64,000 nt of DNA, taken from NCBI RefSeq assembly GCF_943193085.1, contig NZ_CALPCU010000001.1, positions 1 through 64,000 of the forward strand, in the 5' to 3' direction. The translations under genes and the position numbers were made by a program. This document shows, piece by piece, positions 16,722-24,621 of this stretch. The notes under the pieces are model-generated. The model did no database searches. It saw nothing but the letters and a program-made list of their open reading frames with translations, and was not told the DNA's origin. Each line of letters begins with the position of its first letter. Positions within the stretch are counted from its first letter, which is position 1. The DNA is from Vermiculatibacterium agrestimuris. GTDB lineage: Bacteria; Bacillota; Clostridia; Oscillospirales; Oscillospiraceae.

Positions 16722-17399
16722 CTATGGATCCTGCCGCTCCTCGGCAAAGTGCTGGGCCAGGATATCGGCGGTGTTGAGCCAGTTTTCCTTGACCCGGGTC
16801 ACCGCCAGCTCCAGATCCTTTTTCCGCAGCGCCTCCAGCAGGGCCTCATGCTCTGTGACAGAATTTCCGTTGAGGGTAAAGAACAGATTCTCCATGCGCC
16901 GGACATGGGCCAGCAGGGTATTGGCAAAGCGGCTCAAAAAGTCGTTGTCCGCCAAGCGGAAAAATACCTGGTGAAACTGCTCGTCCGCAGCGCGTATCTG
17001 CTCCCGGTCGTGCGCGCGCCAGGCCTGAGCCATCCGCTCGTTAACCTGTTCAAGCTCCAGAATGTGTTCAGGGGTAAGCTTATCGTAGGCAAAGCGCACG
17101 GCAAGAGCATGAAGCTCCGCCATAATGATGTAGACCTCCAGAAGTTTCGCCTGATCCGTGGGTGCCACCCGGCTTTCACGGCCGGGGAAGATATCAATGA
17201 GCCGCTGATCGGCCAGGAGCTGAATGGCCTCCCGGACAGGAGTGCGGCTCACGCCGAAGTAGGCCGCGATCTCCATGTCATTGACCTTTTCGCCCGGAAC
17301 GAGGGTGCCCTCCACGATCCAGTCACGCAGAACATTGTATACGCGTTCCTTGGCGGTTTGACGCGGCTCGGCGCCGCCGGCAGCGGATGGAATAGGCAT
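16722..17399 (-). CDS. GntR/FadR-family transcriptional regulator
   Basis: A 225-aa regulator: N-terminal winged helix (about residues 15-80; VSRTPVREAIQLL is the recognition helix signature) and a C-terminal all-helical FCD ligand domain with the metal-binding His/Asp residues around AADEQFHQVFF and TEHEALLEALR. It is divergent from the diaminopropionate lyase operon and very likely controls it in response to the operon's substrate. ATG 17399 follows AAAGGACGAGAGCCC. The promoters of the two sides overlap. Confidence 0.93.
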   Translation of the reverse strand: MPIPSAAGGAEPRQTAKERVYNVLRDWIVEGTLVPGEKVNDMEIAAYFGVSRTPVREAIQLLADQRLIDIFPGRESRVAPTDQAKLLEVYIIMAELHALAVRFAYDKLTPEHILELEQVNERMAQAWRAHDREQIRAADEQFHQVFFRLADNDFLSRFANTLLAHVRRMENLFFTLNGNSVTEHEALLEALRKKDLELAVTRVKENWLNTADILAQHFAEERQDP

Positions 17400-17462
17400 G
17401 GGCTCTCGTCCTTTCGTCGGAATGTACAAAAAATCAGGAGGGAAATCGTGCAACATAAATTA

Positions 17463-17491
17463 TTGACTATTATAGCATAATCCGATAGAAT
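17463..17491 (+). promoter_or_regulatory. Promoter of the dpaL operon, overlapping the gntR promoter
   Basis: TTGACT (17463-17468), 17 nt, TAGAAT (17486-17491). On the minus strand a consensus TATAAT (plus 17469-17474) sits in the spacer and would serve gntR. Just downstream (17509-17530) is GATAT..TGCATACTGCATA..C, a repeat-containing patch that is a candidate GntR operator. Confidence 0.7.
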
Positions 17492-17558
17492 ATGCCATAC
17501 AGAAGCGCGATATATTGCATACTGCATATCACAAGAAAACCAGAAAGGAATGAGAGAT

Positions 17559-18779
17559 ATGACGGCGCGTCCCAAGCTGCGGTTTCTAAAAAATCCGGCG
17601 GTATCCCAGGGGCCGGGCCCCGATTTTCTGAGCCTGGAGGCCACCTTGCCCGTTCGGCATCTGCACCAGGCCCTGAAGGAGTATCAGCCGACGCCACTGG
17701 TAGCTCTGCGCGCGCTGGCGGAGAAAACCGGCGTGAGGGGGATCTACATAAAGGACGAGTCCAAGCGCTTCGGCCTCAACGCCTTTAAGGGCCTGGGCGG
17801 CATCTATGCCCTGGCTTGCGTCGTGTGTGAGCAGCTTGGCCTGGACGTCAACACCATCCGCTTTGATGACCTGAAGAGGCCGGAGCTGAAGCAAAAGATC
17901 TCCCGGATGGTCTTTGTCACCGCCACCGATGGTAACCACGGCAAGGGGGTGGCCTGGGCGGCGGGACAGCTGGGCTGCCAGGCCCATGTCTATATGCCGA
18001 AGGGCTCCGCGGAAAACCGGGCCCAGGCCATTCGGGACGCGGGCAGGGCGGAGGTCACCATCACCGACCTGTGCTATGACGACGCGGTGCGCTACGCCAG
18101 GCGCATGAGCGAGGAGAAGGGCTGGTACCTGGTGCAGGACACCGCCTGGGAGGGCTATGAAAAAGTGCCTGCCTGGATCGTCCAGGGCTACACCACCATG
18201 GTATGGGAGGCGCTGGCCCAGCTCCGGGACGATGGGGGAAAGGCCCCCACCCATGTGTTTCTCCAGGCGGGCGTGGGCGCCATGGCCGGGGGAGTCGCCG
18301 GCTTTTTGATGAACTGCTGCGACGAGCGGCCCCTTGTGGCCACCGTAGAGCCGGAGGAGGTGGCCTGCATTTACGAGTCCGCCCGGCGGGGAGACGGCAC
18401 CCCCCACCCGGCCACGGGCAGCGGCACGACCATCATGGCGGGGCTGAACTGCGGCGAGCCCTGCACCATTACCTGGCCCATTCTCCGGGACTTTGCCTCC
18501 TGGTACCTGACCTGCCCCGACGGCGTGGCCGCCGAGGGGATGCGGCGGCTGGCCGCCCCGCTGAAGGACGATCCCGGAGTGGTGGCGGGAGAGTCCGGCG
18601 CCGCCTCCTTTGGCGCTCTTCTCATGCTGCTGGAGCGGGAGGAGCTGGCTCCGGTGCGCTCGGAGATGGGACTGGACGAAAACTCCGTGATCCTGCTGTT
18701 CAACACCGAGGGGGACACAGACCCCGACGGCTATGCCCGCATCGTTCAAAAAGGCGAATATCCTCTCGACACCCCCTGA
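17559..18779 (+). CDS. dpaL: Diaminopropionate ammonia-lyase
   Basis: A fold-type II PLP enzyme (YgeX family) that splits 2,3-diaminopropionate to pyruvate and two ammonia. 406 aa, usual length. The PLP lysine lies in FGLNAFKGLGG, the phosphate-binding cup is the GVGAMAGGVAGF loop, and TATDGNHGKGVAWAA is typical of the family. ATG 17559 is 9 nt from AAAGGA; ATG 17550 abuts that site. It is the first gene of a catabolic operon with a Na+/amino acid symporter and two M20 hydrolases, under a divergent GntR regulator. Confidence 0.93.
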   Translation: MTARPKLRFLKNPAVSQGPGPDFLSLEATLPVRHLHQALKEYQPTPLVALRALAEKTGVRGIYIKDESKRFGLNAFKGLGGIYALACVVCEQLGLDVNTIRFDDLKRPELKQKISRMVFVTATDGNHGKGVAWAAGQLGCQAHVYMPKGSAENRAQAIRDAGRAEVTITDLCYDDAVRYARRMSEEKGWYLVQDTAWEGYEKVPAWIVQGYTTMVWEALAQLRDDGGKAPTHVFLQAGVGAMAGGVAGFLMNCCDERPLVATVEPEEVACIYESARRGDGTPHPATGSGTTIMAGLNCGEPCTITWPILRDFASWYLTCPDGVAAEGMRRLAAPLKDDPGVVAGESGAASFGALLMLLEREELAPVRSEMGLDENSVILLFNTEGDTDPDGYARIVQKGEYPLDTP

Positions 18780-18891
18780 CCTACCCCTGTTCCTCCCGTG
18801 ACAGCTTCAGACTTACAAAAGGCGCTTGACCCGGCAGTTCGGATCGTTCGTGTGTGTCGTACCCTGTGAAAAAAGAAAGGAGTATGCTATA

Positions 18892-20298
18892 ATGGATATC
18901 TTGAAAAGTGTTCTGCAAGGGGTCTATGGATTTGTCAACGCCGTGGTCGACTGGGTCTGGGGGCTCCCCATTCTGATCGTGCTGGTGGGCGGAGGGATCA
19001 TCCTGACCTTTGTGATCGGCGGCGTTCAGTTCCGGCACTTTGGTTTCATCATGAAAAGCACTGTGGGCTCGCTCTTTGACAAGGAGGAGCAGGCGCGGAA
19101 GAAGGCCGCCGGCATTTCGCCCTTCCAGGCGGTGACCGCCGCGCTGGGCTCCACTATCGGCACCGGCAACATTGCCGGCGTCGGCTCCGCCATCGCGGTA
19201 GGCGGCCCCGGCGCGCTGTTTTGGATGTGGATCTGCGGCATCGTGGCCATGGCCATCAAGTTTGCCGAGGTGACCATGTCCGTGCGTTACCGCCAGAAAA
19301 ATCCCCATGGGGAGGGATATCTGGCCGGCCCCTTCATGTACATGCGGGACGGCCTGAAGTGCAAGCCGCTGGCCTACGCCTTCACGACCCTCTCTCTGCT
19401 TACCCTCAGCACCATCGGCGGCGTCCACAGCGGAGCGATCTCCGACAACCTGTTTGCCGTTGGGATCCCCCGCATTGCCACCTGTCTGGTGGTCACCGCT
19501 ATCGTCATCTTCGTTATGCTGGGCGGAATGAAGCGCCTGACCAAGATCACCGACAAAATGGTTCCCGCCATGAGCGTGGTCTATGTCATCTGCGCCGTCA
19601 TCATCGTGGGCGCCAATATCGGCAACTTCGGCGGCGCGCTCAAGGAGATCTTTGTGGGCGCCTTTACCGGGCGGGCCGCCATCGGAGGCTTTGCCGGCGC
19701 CGCCGTCGCCGCCACCATCCGCCAGGGCCTGGCCCGGGGCGTGTTCTCCAATGACGCCGGACTTGGCCTTCAGGCCACCATCCACGCCCAGGCCGCAGCC
19801 ATCGACCACCCGGCCCAGCAGGGTATGTGGGCCGTATTTGAGACCTTCTTTGACACCATTGTCATCTGCTCTCTGACCGGCTTTATGATCATCTTCAGCG
19901 GCGTGTGGCAGCTCGGCGAGACCGGCGCCACCCTCAGCTCCCTGGCCTTTGGCTCCGTGCTGGGCACCGCCGGGCGCTACCTGTGCCTGTTCTGCCTTGT
20001 GCTGTTTGCCATCAGCTCCATCATCTCCAACGCCCAGGGCCTGCGTATCCAGGCCACGGCCGCCACAAACAGCAAGGTGTTTGTCAATATCCTTCTGGTG
20101 TTCTTTATCCTCATGGTGGTGGCGGGATGTATGAGCAGCATGACCGACATTTTCGTGCTCACCGATTTTGGCAACGGCCTGGTCATCTTCCTGAACGTGC
20201 CCAGCCTGATCCTGCTGGGCGGCGAGCTGCGAAAGCTCACCAAAGAGTGGTTCGACCACAAGGGTGACCTGGACGCCATCGCGATGGAGCGGAAGTAA
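18892..20298 (+). CDS. Sodium:alanine symporter (AGCS) family transporter
   Basis: A 468-aa multi-pass inner-membrane protein of the AGCS family, which carries small neutral amino acids with Na+. The ITALGSTIGTGNIAGV-like segment (here AALGSTIGTGNIAGVGSAI) and GGPGALFWMW are family signatures, and FSNDAGLGLQATIHAQAA is the conserved later loop. Length is normal. By context it should import the substrate of DpaL or of the M20 hydrolases. ATG 18892 follows AAAGGAG by 9 nt. Confidence 0.93.
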   Translation: MDILKSVLQGVYGFVNAVVDWVWGLPILIVLVGGGIILTFVIGGVQFRHFGFIMKSTVGSLFDKEEQARKKAAGISPFQAVTAALGSTIGTGNIAGVGSAIAVGGPGALFWMWICGIVAMAIKFAEVTMSVRYRQKNPHGEGYLAGPFMYMRDGLKCKPLAYAFTTLSLLTLSTIGGVHSGAISDNLFAVGIPRIATCLVVTAIVIFVMLGGMKRLTKITDKMVPAMSVVYVICAVIIVGANIGNFGGALKEIFVGAFTGRAAIGGFAGAAVAATIRQGLARGVFSNDAGLGLQATIHAQAAAIDHPAQQGMWAVFETFFDTIVICSLTGFMIIFSGVWQLGETGATLSSLAFGSVLGTAGRYLCLFCLVLFAISSIISNAQGLRIQATAATNSKVFVNILLVFFILMVVAGCMSSMTDIFVLTDFGNGLVIFLNVPSLILLGGELRKLTKEWFDHKGDLDAIAMERK

Positions 20299-20333
20299 GA
20301 GCTCCTGTCACGGGAGTAAACACTTTGATATAC

Positions 20334-20371
20334 CGACGCCCGGCAAGCGGAAACCTGCCGGGTATGTCGGC
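20334..20371 (+). other. Intercistronic hairpin between symporter and M20 gene
   Basis: A stem CCGACG-CCCGGCA / TGCCGGG-TAT-GTCGG with a 10-nt loop sits in the 88-bp gap just before the ribosome site of the next gene. There is no T-run, so it is more likely a processing or stability element than a terminator. Confidence 0.55.
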
Positions 20372-20386
20372 AGAAAGGAGGAAAAT

Positions 20387-21541
20387 ATGTCTGCATTGAA
20401 CGAGCTTTTAAGGTCGTGGCGGCATCAGCTCCACATCCATCCTGAAACCGCCTTTGAGGAGGTGCGCACCGCCGCTTTTGTGGCGGAGAAGCTGAAGGAG
20501 ATGGGCGTGGAGGTCTTCACCGGCATCGGTGGCACTGGCGTGATCGGGCGGCTGAAGGTGGGCGACGGAGAGAAGACCGTGGCCCTGCGGGCCGATATGG
20601 ACGCCATCCCCCTGAACGAGGAGGGAACTGCCGCGTACAAAAGCCAATGTCCGGGCAAGATGCACGGCTGCGGCCATGACGGGCACACCGTCACGGTGCT
20701 GGGGGCGGCCAAGCTCCTCAGTGAGAGCCGGGACTTTAACGGCACCGCCATCTTCCTGTTCCAGCCCGCCGAAGAGCCGGGCAGGGGGGCCCGCGCCATG
20801 CTGAAGGACGGGCTTCTGGAGCGGTTTCCCATCGACGAGATCTACGGTCAGCACAATAACCCGGCCCTGCCGGCCGGGACGGTAAATATCTGTAAGGGCG
20901 GCTTCGCCAGCTGTGAGGACAATTTCAAGATCGAGATCCATGGCCGGGGCGGCCATGCCAGCGCGCCGGAAAAGACCATCGACCCGCTGGTCATCGCCGC
21001 GCAGGTCATCCTCGCCCTTCAGACCATTCCCAGCCGCAGCGCCGCGGCCTTTGAGCCGGTGGTGGTCAGTTGTACGGAGCTCTTTACCGACGGCGCCCAC
21101 AACGCCATCCCCAGCAACGTTACGATCCTGGGAGATTGCCGCAGCTACAGCAAGGCGGCCGGACAGCTCATCGAGAAGCGGATGCGGGAGATCGTAGCGG
21201 GGATCTGTGAGGCCAATGGCGCCACATTCGATTTCCTGTACACCCACGAGTTTGCCCCCACCGTCAACTGGGATGGCCCGGTGGAGGCCGTGATCCGGGC
21301 GGCGGGGCATGTGCTGGGTGAGGACAAGGTGGACGGGAACTGCTCGCCCTTTATGGCCTCCGAGGATTTTGGTGCGTTTTTGGAGAAGGTGCCCGGCGCG
21401 TTTTTCTTCTTGGGCGGCGCGGTGGGCGACCAGAGCAGAGATCTTCCGCTGCACAACTCGCGTTTTGACTATAACGATGATATACTGGAGCTTGGCGCCC
21501 GGGTGTTTGCCCAGCTTATCCGGGAACGGCTTCCCAAATAA
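20387..21541 (+). CDS. M20 family amidohydrolase (hippurate/N-acyl amino acid hydrolase-like)
   Basis: A 384-aa zinc-type amidohydrolase (HipO/IAA-amino acid hydrolase family). Metal-ligand segments: HGCGHDGHT, QPAEEPGRGA and the C-terminal HNSRFDYNDD. ALRADMDAIPL is the family signature and residues about 175-290 form the lid/dimer domain. It would release an amino acid from an N-acyl conjugate in the cytosol, feeding the lyase or other pathways. ATG 20387 follows AAAGGAGG. The true acyl group is unknown. Confidence 0.9.
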   Translation: MSALNELLRSWRHQLHIHPETAFEEVRTAAFVAEKLKEMGVEVFTGIGGTGVIGRLKVGDGEKTVALRADMDAIPLNEEGTAAYKSQCPGKMHGCGHDGHTVTVLGAAKLLSESRDFNGTAIFLFQPAEEPGRGARAMLKDGLLERFPIDEIYGQHNNPALPAGTVNICKGGFASCEDNFKIEIHGRGGHASAPEKTIDPLVIAAQVILALQTIPSRSAAAFEPVVVSCTELFTDGAHNAIPSNVTILGDCRSYSKAAGQLIEKRMREIVAGICEANGATFDFLYTHEFAPTVNWDGPVEAVIRAAGHVLGEDKVDGNCSPFMASEDFGAFLEKVPGAFFFLGGAVGDQSRDLPLHNSRFDYNDDILELGARVFAQLIRERLPK

Positions 21542-21555
21542 AGGAGGAAGAATCT

Positions 21556-22788
21556 ATGTTTAAGATCAACAAAGAGCGTCTGCTTGCGCACCTGTTTGCC
21601 CTTGGCAAAACGGGCCTTGACGCGGAAGGACAGCGCACCCGCGCCTGTGCCTCCGACACAGAGAAGGAGGGCCGGGATCTGGTCTCTGGCTGGATGAGGG
21701 AAGCCGGCTTGAAGGTGGTGGTGGACCGGATCGGCAACATCCATGGCATTTGGGAAACGCCGGAGAATCAGGGTCAAAAGCCGCTGATGCTGGGCTCCCA
21801 TATCGACACGGTGATCAACGCCGGGCAGTATGACGGCTGCTATGGCGTGCTGGCCGCGCTGGAGATCATTCAGAGCCTGCGGGAGGCCGGCGCCGCGACG
21901 GCCCGCCCCCTGGTGGTCACCGCCTGGACAAATGAGGAGGGGATCCGCTATTCCCCGGATATGATGGGCTCGCTGGTCTATGCCGGGGGCATGAAGTGCG
22001 ACGACGCCCTGGCCACGGTCGGCGTGGACGGCACCGTTCTGGGGGAAGAGCTCCGGCGCATCGGCTATGCCGGCACGGTGGAGCCGGGCTTTCTGAAGCC
22101 CTACGCTTTTGTGGAGCTGCACATCGAGCAGGGGCCCATTATGGACGCCGAGGGCTATGCCATCGGTGCGGTAGAGGATCTTCAAGGTATCAGCTGGCAG
22201 AAGATCACCATTGAAGGAGTCCAAAACCACGCCGGCACTACCCCTACCTCCTATCGGATCGACGCCGGTGTGGCCGCCGCCAAGGTGATCACCTATATGC
22301 GCCAGCGCTGCCTGCTGCCCGGCAGCCGCACGGTATGTACCACCGGCTGTATCGCCTTCGAGCCCAACGCCATCAACGTCATTCCCTCCAAGGCGGTGTT
22401 CACCGTGGATGTACGCAATCCCAATGAGGAAAAGCTCCGGGAGGAGGAGAAGGCCCTTGCCGATTACCTGGCGGAGCTGGAGAAGACGGATAAAGTAAAG
22501 ATCACCACAGAACGGCTCAGCCGTTTCGAGCCGGTGCTGTTCGACGAGGGCATCGTCACACTTGTGGAGAAGTACGCGAAAAAGCGGGGACTGCGCTGCC
22601 GCCGTATGACCTCCGGTGCGGGGCAGGACGCCCAGATGCTCGCCCGCATCTGTCCCACCGCGATGATCTTTGTTCCCAGCGTCAACGGGATCAGCCATAA
22701 TCCCAGGGAATTTACCAAAGAGGAGGATCTGCTGGCGGGCGCCGAGGTGTTTTTGGACGTGGTCGTGGAAATGTCCGAAGCGAAGTGA
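21556..22788 (+). CDS. Zn-dependent M20 hydrolase, AllC/HyuC (N-carbamoyl amino acid hydrolase) type
   Basis: A 410-aa member of the allantoate amidohydrolase / N-carbamoyl-L-amino acid hydrolase family. Metal and catalytic motifs are GSHIDTVINAGQYDG, TNEEGIRYSP and ELHIEQGPIMD; SGAGQDAQMLA and NGISHNPRE are C-terminal signatures. It starts 14 bp after the previous gene behind AAAGGAGGAAG. Pairing of DpaL with an AllC-like enzyme recalls the E. coli yge/hyu cluster, hinting at ureido or carbamoyl amino acid use. Confidence 0.92.
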   Translation: MFKINKERLLAHLFALGKTGLDAEGQRTRACASDTEKEGRDLVSGWMREAGLKVVVDRIGNIHGIWETPENQGQKPLMLGSHIDTVINAGQYDGCYGVLAALEIIQSLREAGAATARPLVVTAWTNEEGIRYSPDMMGSLVYAGGMKCDDALATVGVDGTVLGEELRRIGYAGTVEPGFLKPYAFVELHIEQGPIMDAEGYAIGAVEDLQGISWQKITIEGVQNHAGTTPTSYRIDAGVAAAKVITYMRQRCLLPGSRTVCTTGCIAFEPNAINVIPSKAVFTVDVRNPNEEKLREEEKALADYLAELEKTDKVKITTERLSRFEPVLFDEGIVTLVEKYAKKRGLRCRRMTSGAGQDAQMLARICPTAMIFVPSVNGISHNPREFTKEEDLLAGAEVFLDVVVEMSEAK

Positions 22789-22810
22789 GCGTCACACAAG
22801 TCCCTTCATA

Positions 22811-22855
22811 AAAAGCCGGCCGCTTCCTCCAAAGAGGAAGCGGCCGGTTTTCTAT
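22811..22855. terminator. Strong bidirectional terminator of the dpaL operon
   Basis: A 14-bp perfect stem (CCGGCCGCTTCCTC with complement) around CAAA, T-run at 22848-22851 on plus and AAAA on the other side. On the minus strand it would also end transcripts of the secreted-protein gene in the ancestral, uninserted arrangement. Confidence 0.93.
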
Positions 22856-22874
22856 TTTCTGTTTCGCAGCCGGG

Positions 22875-22949
22875 GGCGGACTTATTCGCCCTCGCCGTTG
22901 AGATAGCGGTAGAAAGCGTTGTTGACGTAGAGATCCACCAGCTCCACAG
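22875..22949. repeat. 75-bp direct repeat, left copy (orphan gene tail)
   Basis: Identical base for base to 24661-24735. Read on the minus strand it encodes the same C-terminus (VELVDLYVNNAFYRYLNGEGE, stop) and 7 bases after it, but nothing coding precedes it. Confidence 0.97.
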
Positions 22950-23181
22950 TTCCATCTGGTCTCCGACCCTGCGCCCTTCGGGCTTGGTCGGATGAAGTGA
23001 TATCGGGAACACGCTCCCGCCTGTCGGCCAATGGAAGGCAGTGGTTGGCCCTGCCGTCCGTCACTCCCAGTATAGCCCCTGGTCAAGGGTGCGGGCCTTC
23101 GGCCCCGGTTCCCGCCCTTGACTTGCGGGGCTGCCCTGGTCGTGTCGGGCGGACAGGCCCAGACAGAAAGGAGTGCTGAAC
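22950..23181 (+). other. Highly structured leader of the HNH gene (candidate RNA)
   Basis: This non-coding 232 bp is dense in strong hairpins on the plus strand: CCGACC...GGTCGG (22963-22991) capped by GCCC-TTC-GGGC; CGGGA...TCCCG; GTCAAGGG-T-GCGGG...CCCGC-CCTTGAC (23082-23122) enclosing GGCC-TTC-GGCC. At 23026-23055 two helices compete, GGCCAA/TTGGCC and GGCAG/CTGCC; they cannot form together, which is switch-like. It could be a functional RNA of the element or a folded end used by its mobility enzyme. No known class was recognised. Confidence 0.5.
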
Positions 23182-23505
23182 ATGATATCAGCCAACGTCA
23201 ACAAAACAGCCAGGAAGCGGGTCTACAAGCGGGACGGGTACCGTTGCGCCCTGTGCGACGACCCCCGTCACCTTCAATTGCACCACGTGGTGCTACGCTC
23301 CCAGGGGGGCCCGGATACGGAGATGAACCTCATCACCCTATGCCCCAAGTGTCACTGCCTATGTCATGGCACGGATATAGACTACGTGGGAAAGAGCGTG
23401 GAGGACATGGAGCAAGCATGCGTAGAATACCTGTCAAACCTCTACGCCTCGGAAGGCATAGTCTGGAATCCCTGGAGCACAAGGGCCTATGAGTGGAAGT
23501 TCTGA
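23182..23505 (+). CDS. Small HNH endonuclease
   Basis: A 107-aa stand-alone HNH nuclease. Zinc-knuckle cysteines C22-x2-C25 and C54-x2-C57 frame the ββα-metal core: H34-H35 in LQLHHVVLRSQGG, N49 in EMNLITLCPKC, and H62 nearby. The C-terminal 40 residues (GKSVEDMEQACVEYLSNLY on) are a separate helix-rich tail that may bind DNA. ATG 23182 has AAAGGAG 8 nt upstream; the GTG at 23173 overlaps that site. Phage-type or homing-type HNH proteins are the nearest relatives by motif. A terminator follows the stop at once, so it is transcribed alone. Confidence 0.92.
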   Translation: MISANVNKTARKRVYKRDGYRCALCDDPRHLQLHHVVLRSQGGPDTEMNLITLCPKCHCLCHGTDIDYVGKSVEDMEQACVEYLSNLYASEGIVWNPWSTRAYEWKF

Positions 23506-23527
23506 GGGGGGCTTCGGCCCCCCTTTT
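23506..23527 (+). terminator. Terminator of the HNH gene
   Basis: Perfect 7-bp stem GGGGGGC / GCCCCCC with a TTCG tetraloop, followed by TTTTA, starting at the base after the stop codon. Confidence 0.88.
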
Positions 23528-23537
23528 ACGGACGTGG

Positions 23538-23626
23538 GAAGCGAGCGGGAGGGATCTCACCGGCCAGGGGCCCGGCCCCCTCGCCTTGATGAGAGAAGCG
23601 AACAGGAGAGAGTCTCACCGCTCGGG
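23538..23626 (+). repeat. Two imperfect copies of a GAAGCGA..TCTCACCG motif
   Basis: GAAGCGAGCGGGAGGGATCT (CACCG) near 23538 and GAAGCGAACAGGAGAGAGTC (TCACCG) near 23594 are imperfect copies about 57 bp apart, between the HNH terminator and the A-free tract. Meaning unknown. Confidence 0.5.
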
Positions 23627-23686
23627 GGTCACCCTGCCCGGTCGTTCCCTCCCTGCGGTCGGGAACATGGGCGGTATGCTCGGGCA

Positions 23687-24194
23687 TTGTCGCCCCCCGC
23701 GCTCCCTCGCCCCCGCTCGCCTTGCGGCGGCGTTGGCGGCTCGCTCGGGGCTTCGTCGGGGCGGCGGTGCGCCCCGTCCGCTGCGCTCCCGGCCCGCCCT
23801 CCTCGCCCCGTCTCGGCCTTGTCGGCGGCGGCCCTCGCCCGTCGCTCGGGGCGGCGCTCCCCCCCGTCGCTCGCCCCTGCGGGGGCTCGTCGGCGGGTCG
23901 GCGGCGGCCAATGCTCGCCGCCTCTTCGCCCGCCTCTCGGGCCTGGGGCTTGGCCTCCCCCTCGGCCCGGTCGGGCTTCTTTGGTCGCCCTCCCTCTGCC
24001 TCGGGCTCGCCCTTGCGCCCCTGGCCCGCTCCGGGGCCCCCCCTTGCCGCCCTGGGGGCGGGGGCCGGTCTCGGCGGCTACTCGCCGCCTGGCCCCCGGC
24101 TGCCCCCCGGCTGCGGCCCTCTGGGCCTTGCCCTCGCTCCTCCCTCGCCGGGGCTGGCCGCCTTGCGGCGGCCTTTTCGCCCCGCCCCGGCTCG
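23687..24194. other. Adenine-free GC tract
   Basis: Over 508 nt the plus strand has only three adenines (23910, 23911, 24080), giving A-free runs of 223, 168 and 114 nt, while T stays common. Open frames cross it in all frames only because stop codons need A; their products are low-complexity Arg/Ala/Pro/Gly and not credible proteins. Few stop codons, no promoter and no recognisable family. The region from 23528 to 24297 otherwise holds no gene. Confidence 0.9.
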
Positions 24195-24232
24195 AGCGTG
24201 CCGGTCACATAGTCAAGGGAGAAAACCGCAAA

Positions 24233-24261
24233 CCATTGCGCTGCAATGGCTTTTATCTTTT
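24233..24261 (+). terminator. Terminator downstream of the A-free tract
   Basis: CCATTGC-GCT-GCAATGG, a perfect 7-bp stem, followed by CTTTTATCTTTT. It lies between the GC tract and the next gene, so it would end any transcript that crosses the tract on the plus strand. Confidence 0.7.
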
Positions 24262-24297
24262 AACCGCCTGTGACGTACCGAAAGGAGAGATACCGAA

Positions 24298-24621
24298 ATG
24301 GAAGGTTACGACCACATAGTGCCATACTTAGACGACTTCCCCTTTAAGGAGAGAATGGAGATGCTGTATCTCCTCACCGAGCAGCCGAAAACGCCGGGGG
24401 AGGAGTGGGCCCTAAAGGTCGCCATGCACGCCGTGGCGGCGGCTGGGCGGTGTATGGCCAAACGAGAAAGCGACCGCCGCACCGACCACAAAAGACGTGT
24501 CCTGGTGGGGGCGAGGGTGCCTCGAGCCCTTGCGGAAAAATGCCGGGCTGCGGCCGAGGCGGAGGGGCTGTCCCTTTACGCCTGGGTGATGCGAACACTA
24601 GAACAAGCGTTCGAGAAATAG
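24298..24621 (+). CDS. Small ribbon-helix-helix-like protein of the element
   Basis: A 107-aa protein. Its C-terminal 42 residues (RRVLVGARVPRALAEKCRAA to SLYAWVMRTLEQAFEK) have the strand-helix-helix pattern of Arc/CopG/MetJ DNA-binding domains. The N-terminal half (DHIVPYLDDFPFKERMEMLYLLTEQ) is helical and unfamiliar. ATG 24298 is 10 nt from AAAGGAG. Likely role: repressor or accessory DNA-binding factor of the element; this is inference. Its stop codon abuts the terminal hairpin. Confidence 0.7.
   Translation: MEGYDHIVPYLDDFPFKERMEMLYLLTEQPKTPGEEWALKVAMHAVAAAGRCMAKRESDRRTDHKRRVLVGARVPRALAEKCRAAAEAEGLSLYAWVMRTLEQAFEK

Noticed and set aside
18865..18893. TGTGAA-17-TATAAT just before and overlapping the AGCS start codon
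   Set aside because: The -10 box includes the start codon bases and the transcript would lack the ribosome site; likely a by-product of the AT-rich start region.
18781..20259. A 492-codon open frame antisense to the AGCS symporter
   Set aside because: Product is a His/Asp/Gly-rich shadow with no domain; the plus-strand transporter is unambiguous.
18793..20316. A 12-bp inverted repeat (CTCCCGTGACAG / CTGTCACGGGAG) flanking the AGCS gene
   Set aside because: Matches of 12 bp are expected many times by chance in 64 kb and no other feature supports it.
23026..23055. H-type pseudoknot from GGCCAA/TTGGCC and GGCAG/CTGCC
   Set aside because: The two 3' arms are directly adjacent, leaving no linker to span a 6-bp helix; treated as competing helices instead.
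23489..24319. Long open frames on both strands across the A-free tract
   Set aside because: Stops need A (or T on the other strand), so open frames are automatic; products are Arg/Ala/Pro/Gly low complexity without ribosome sites.
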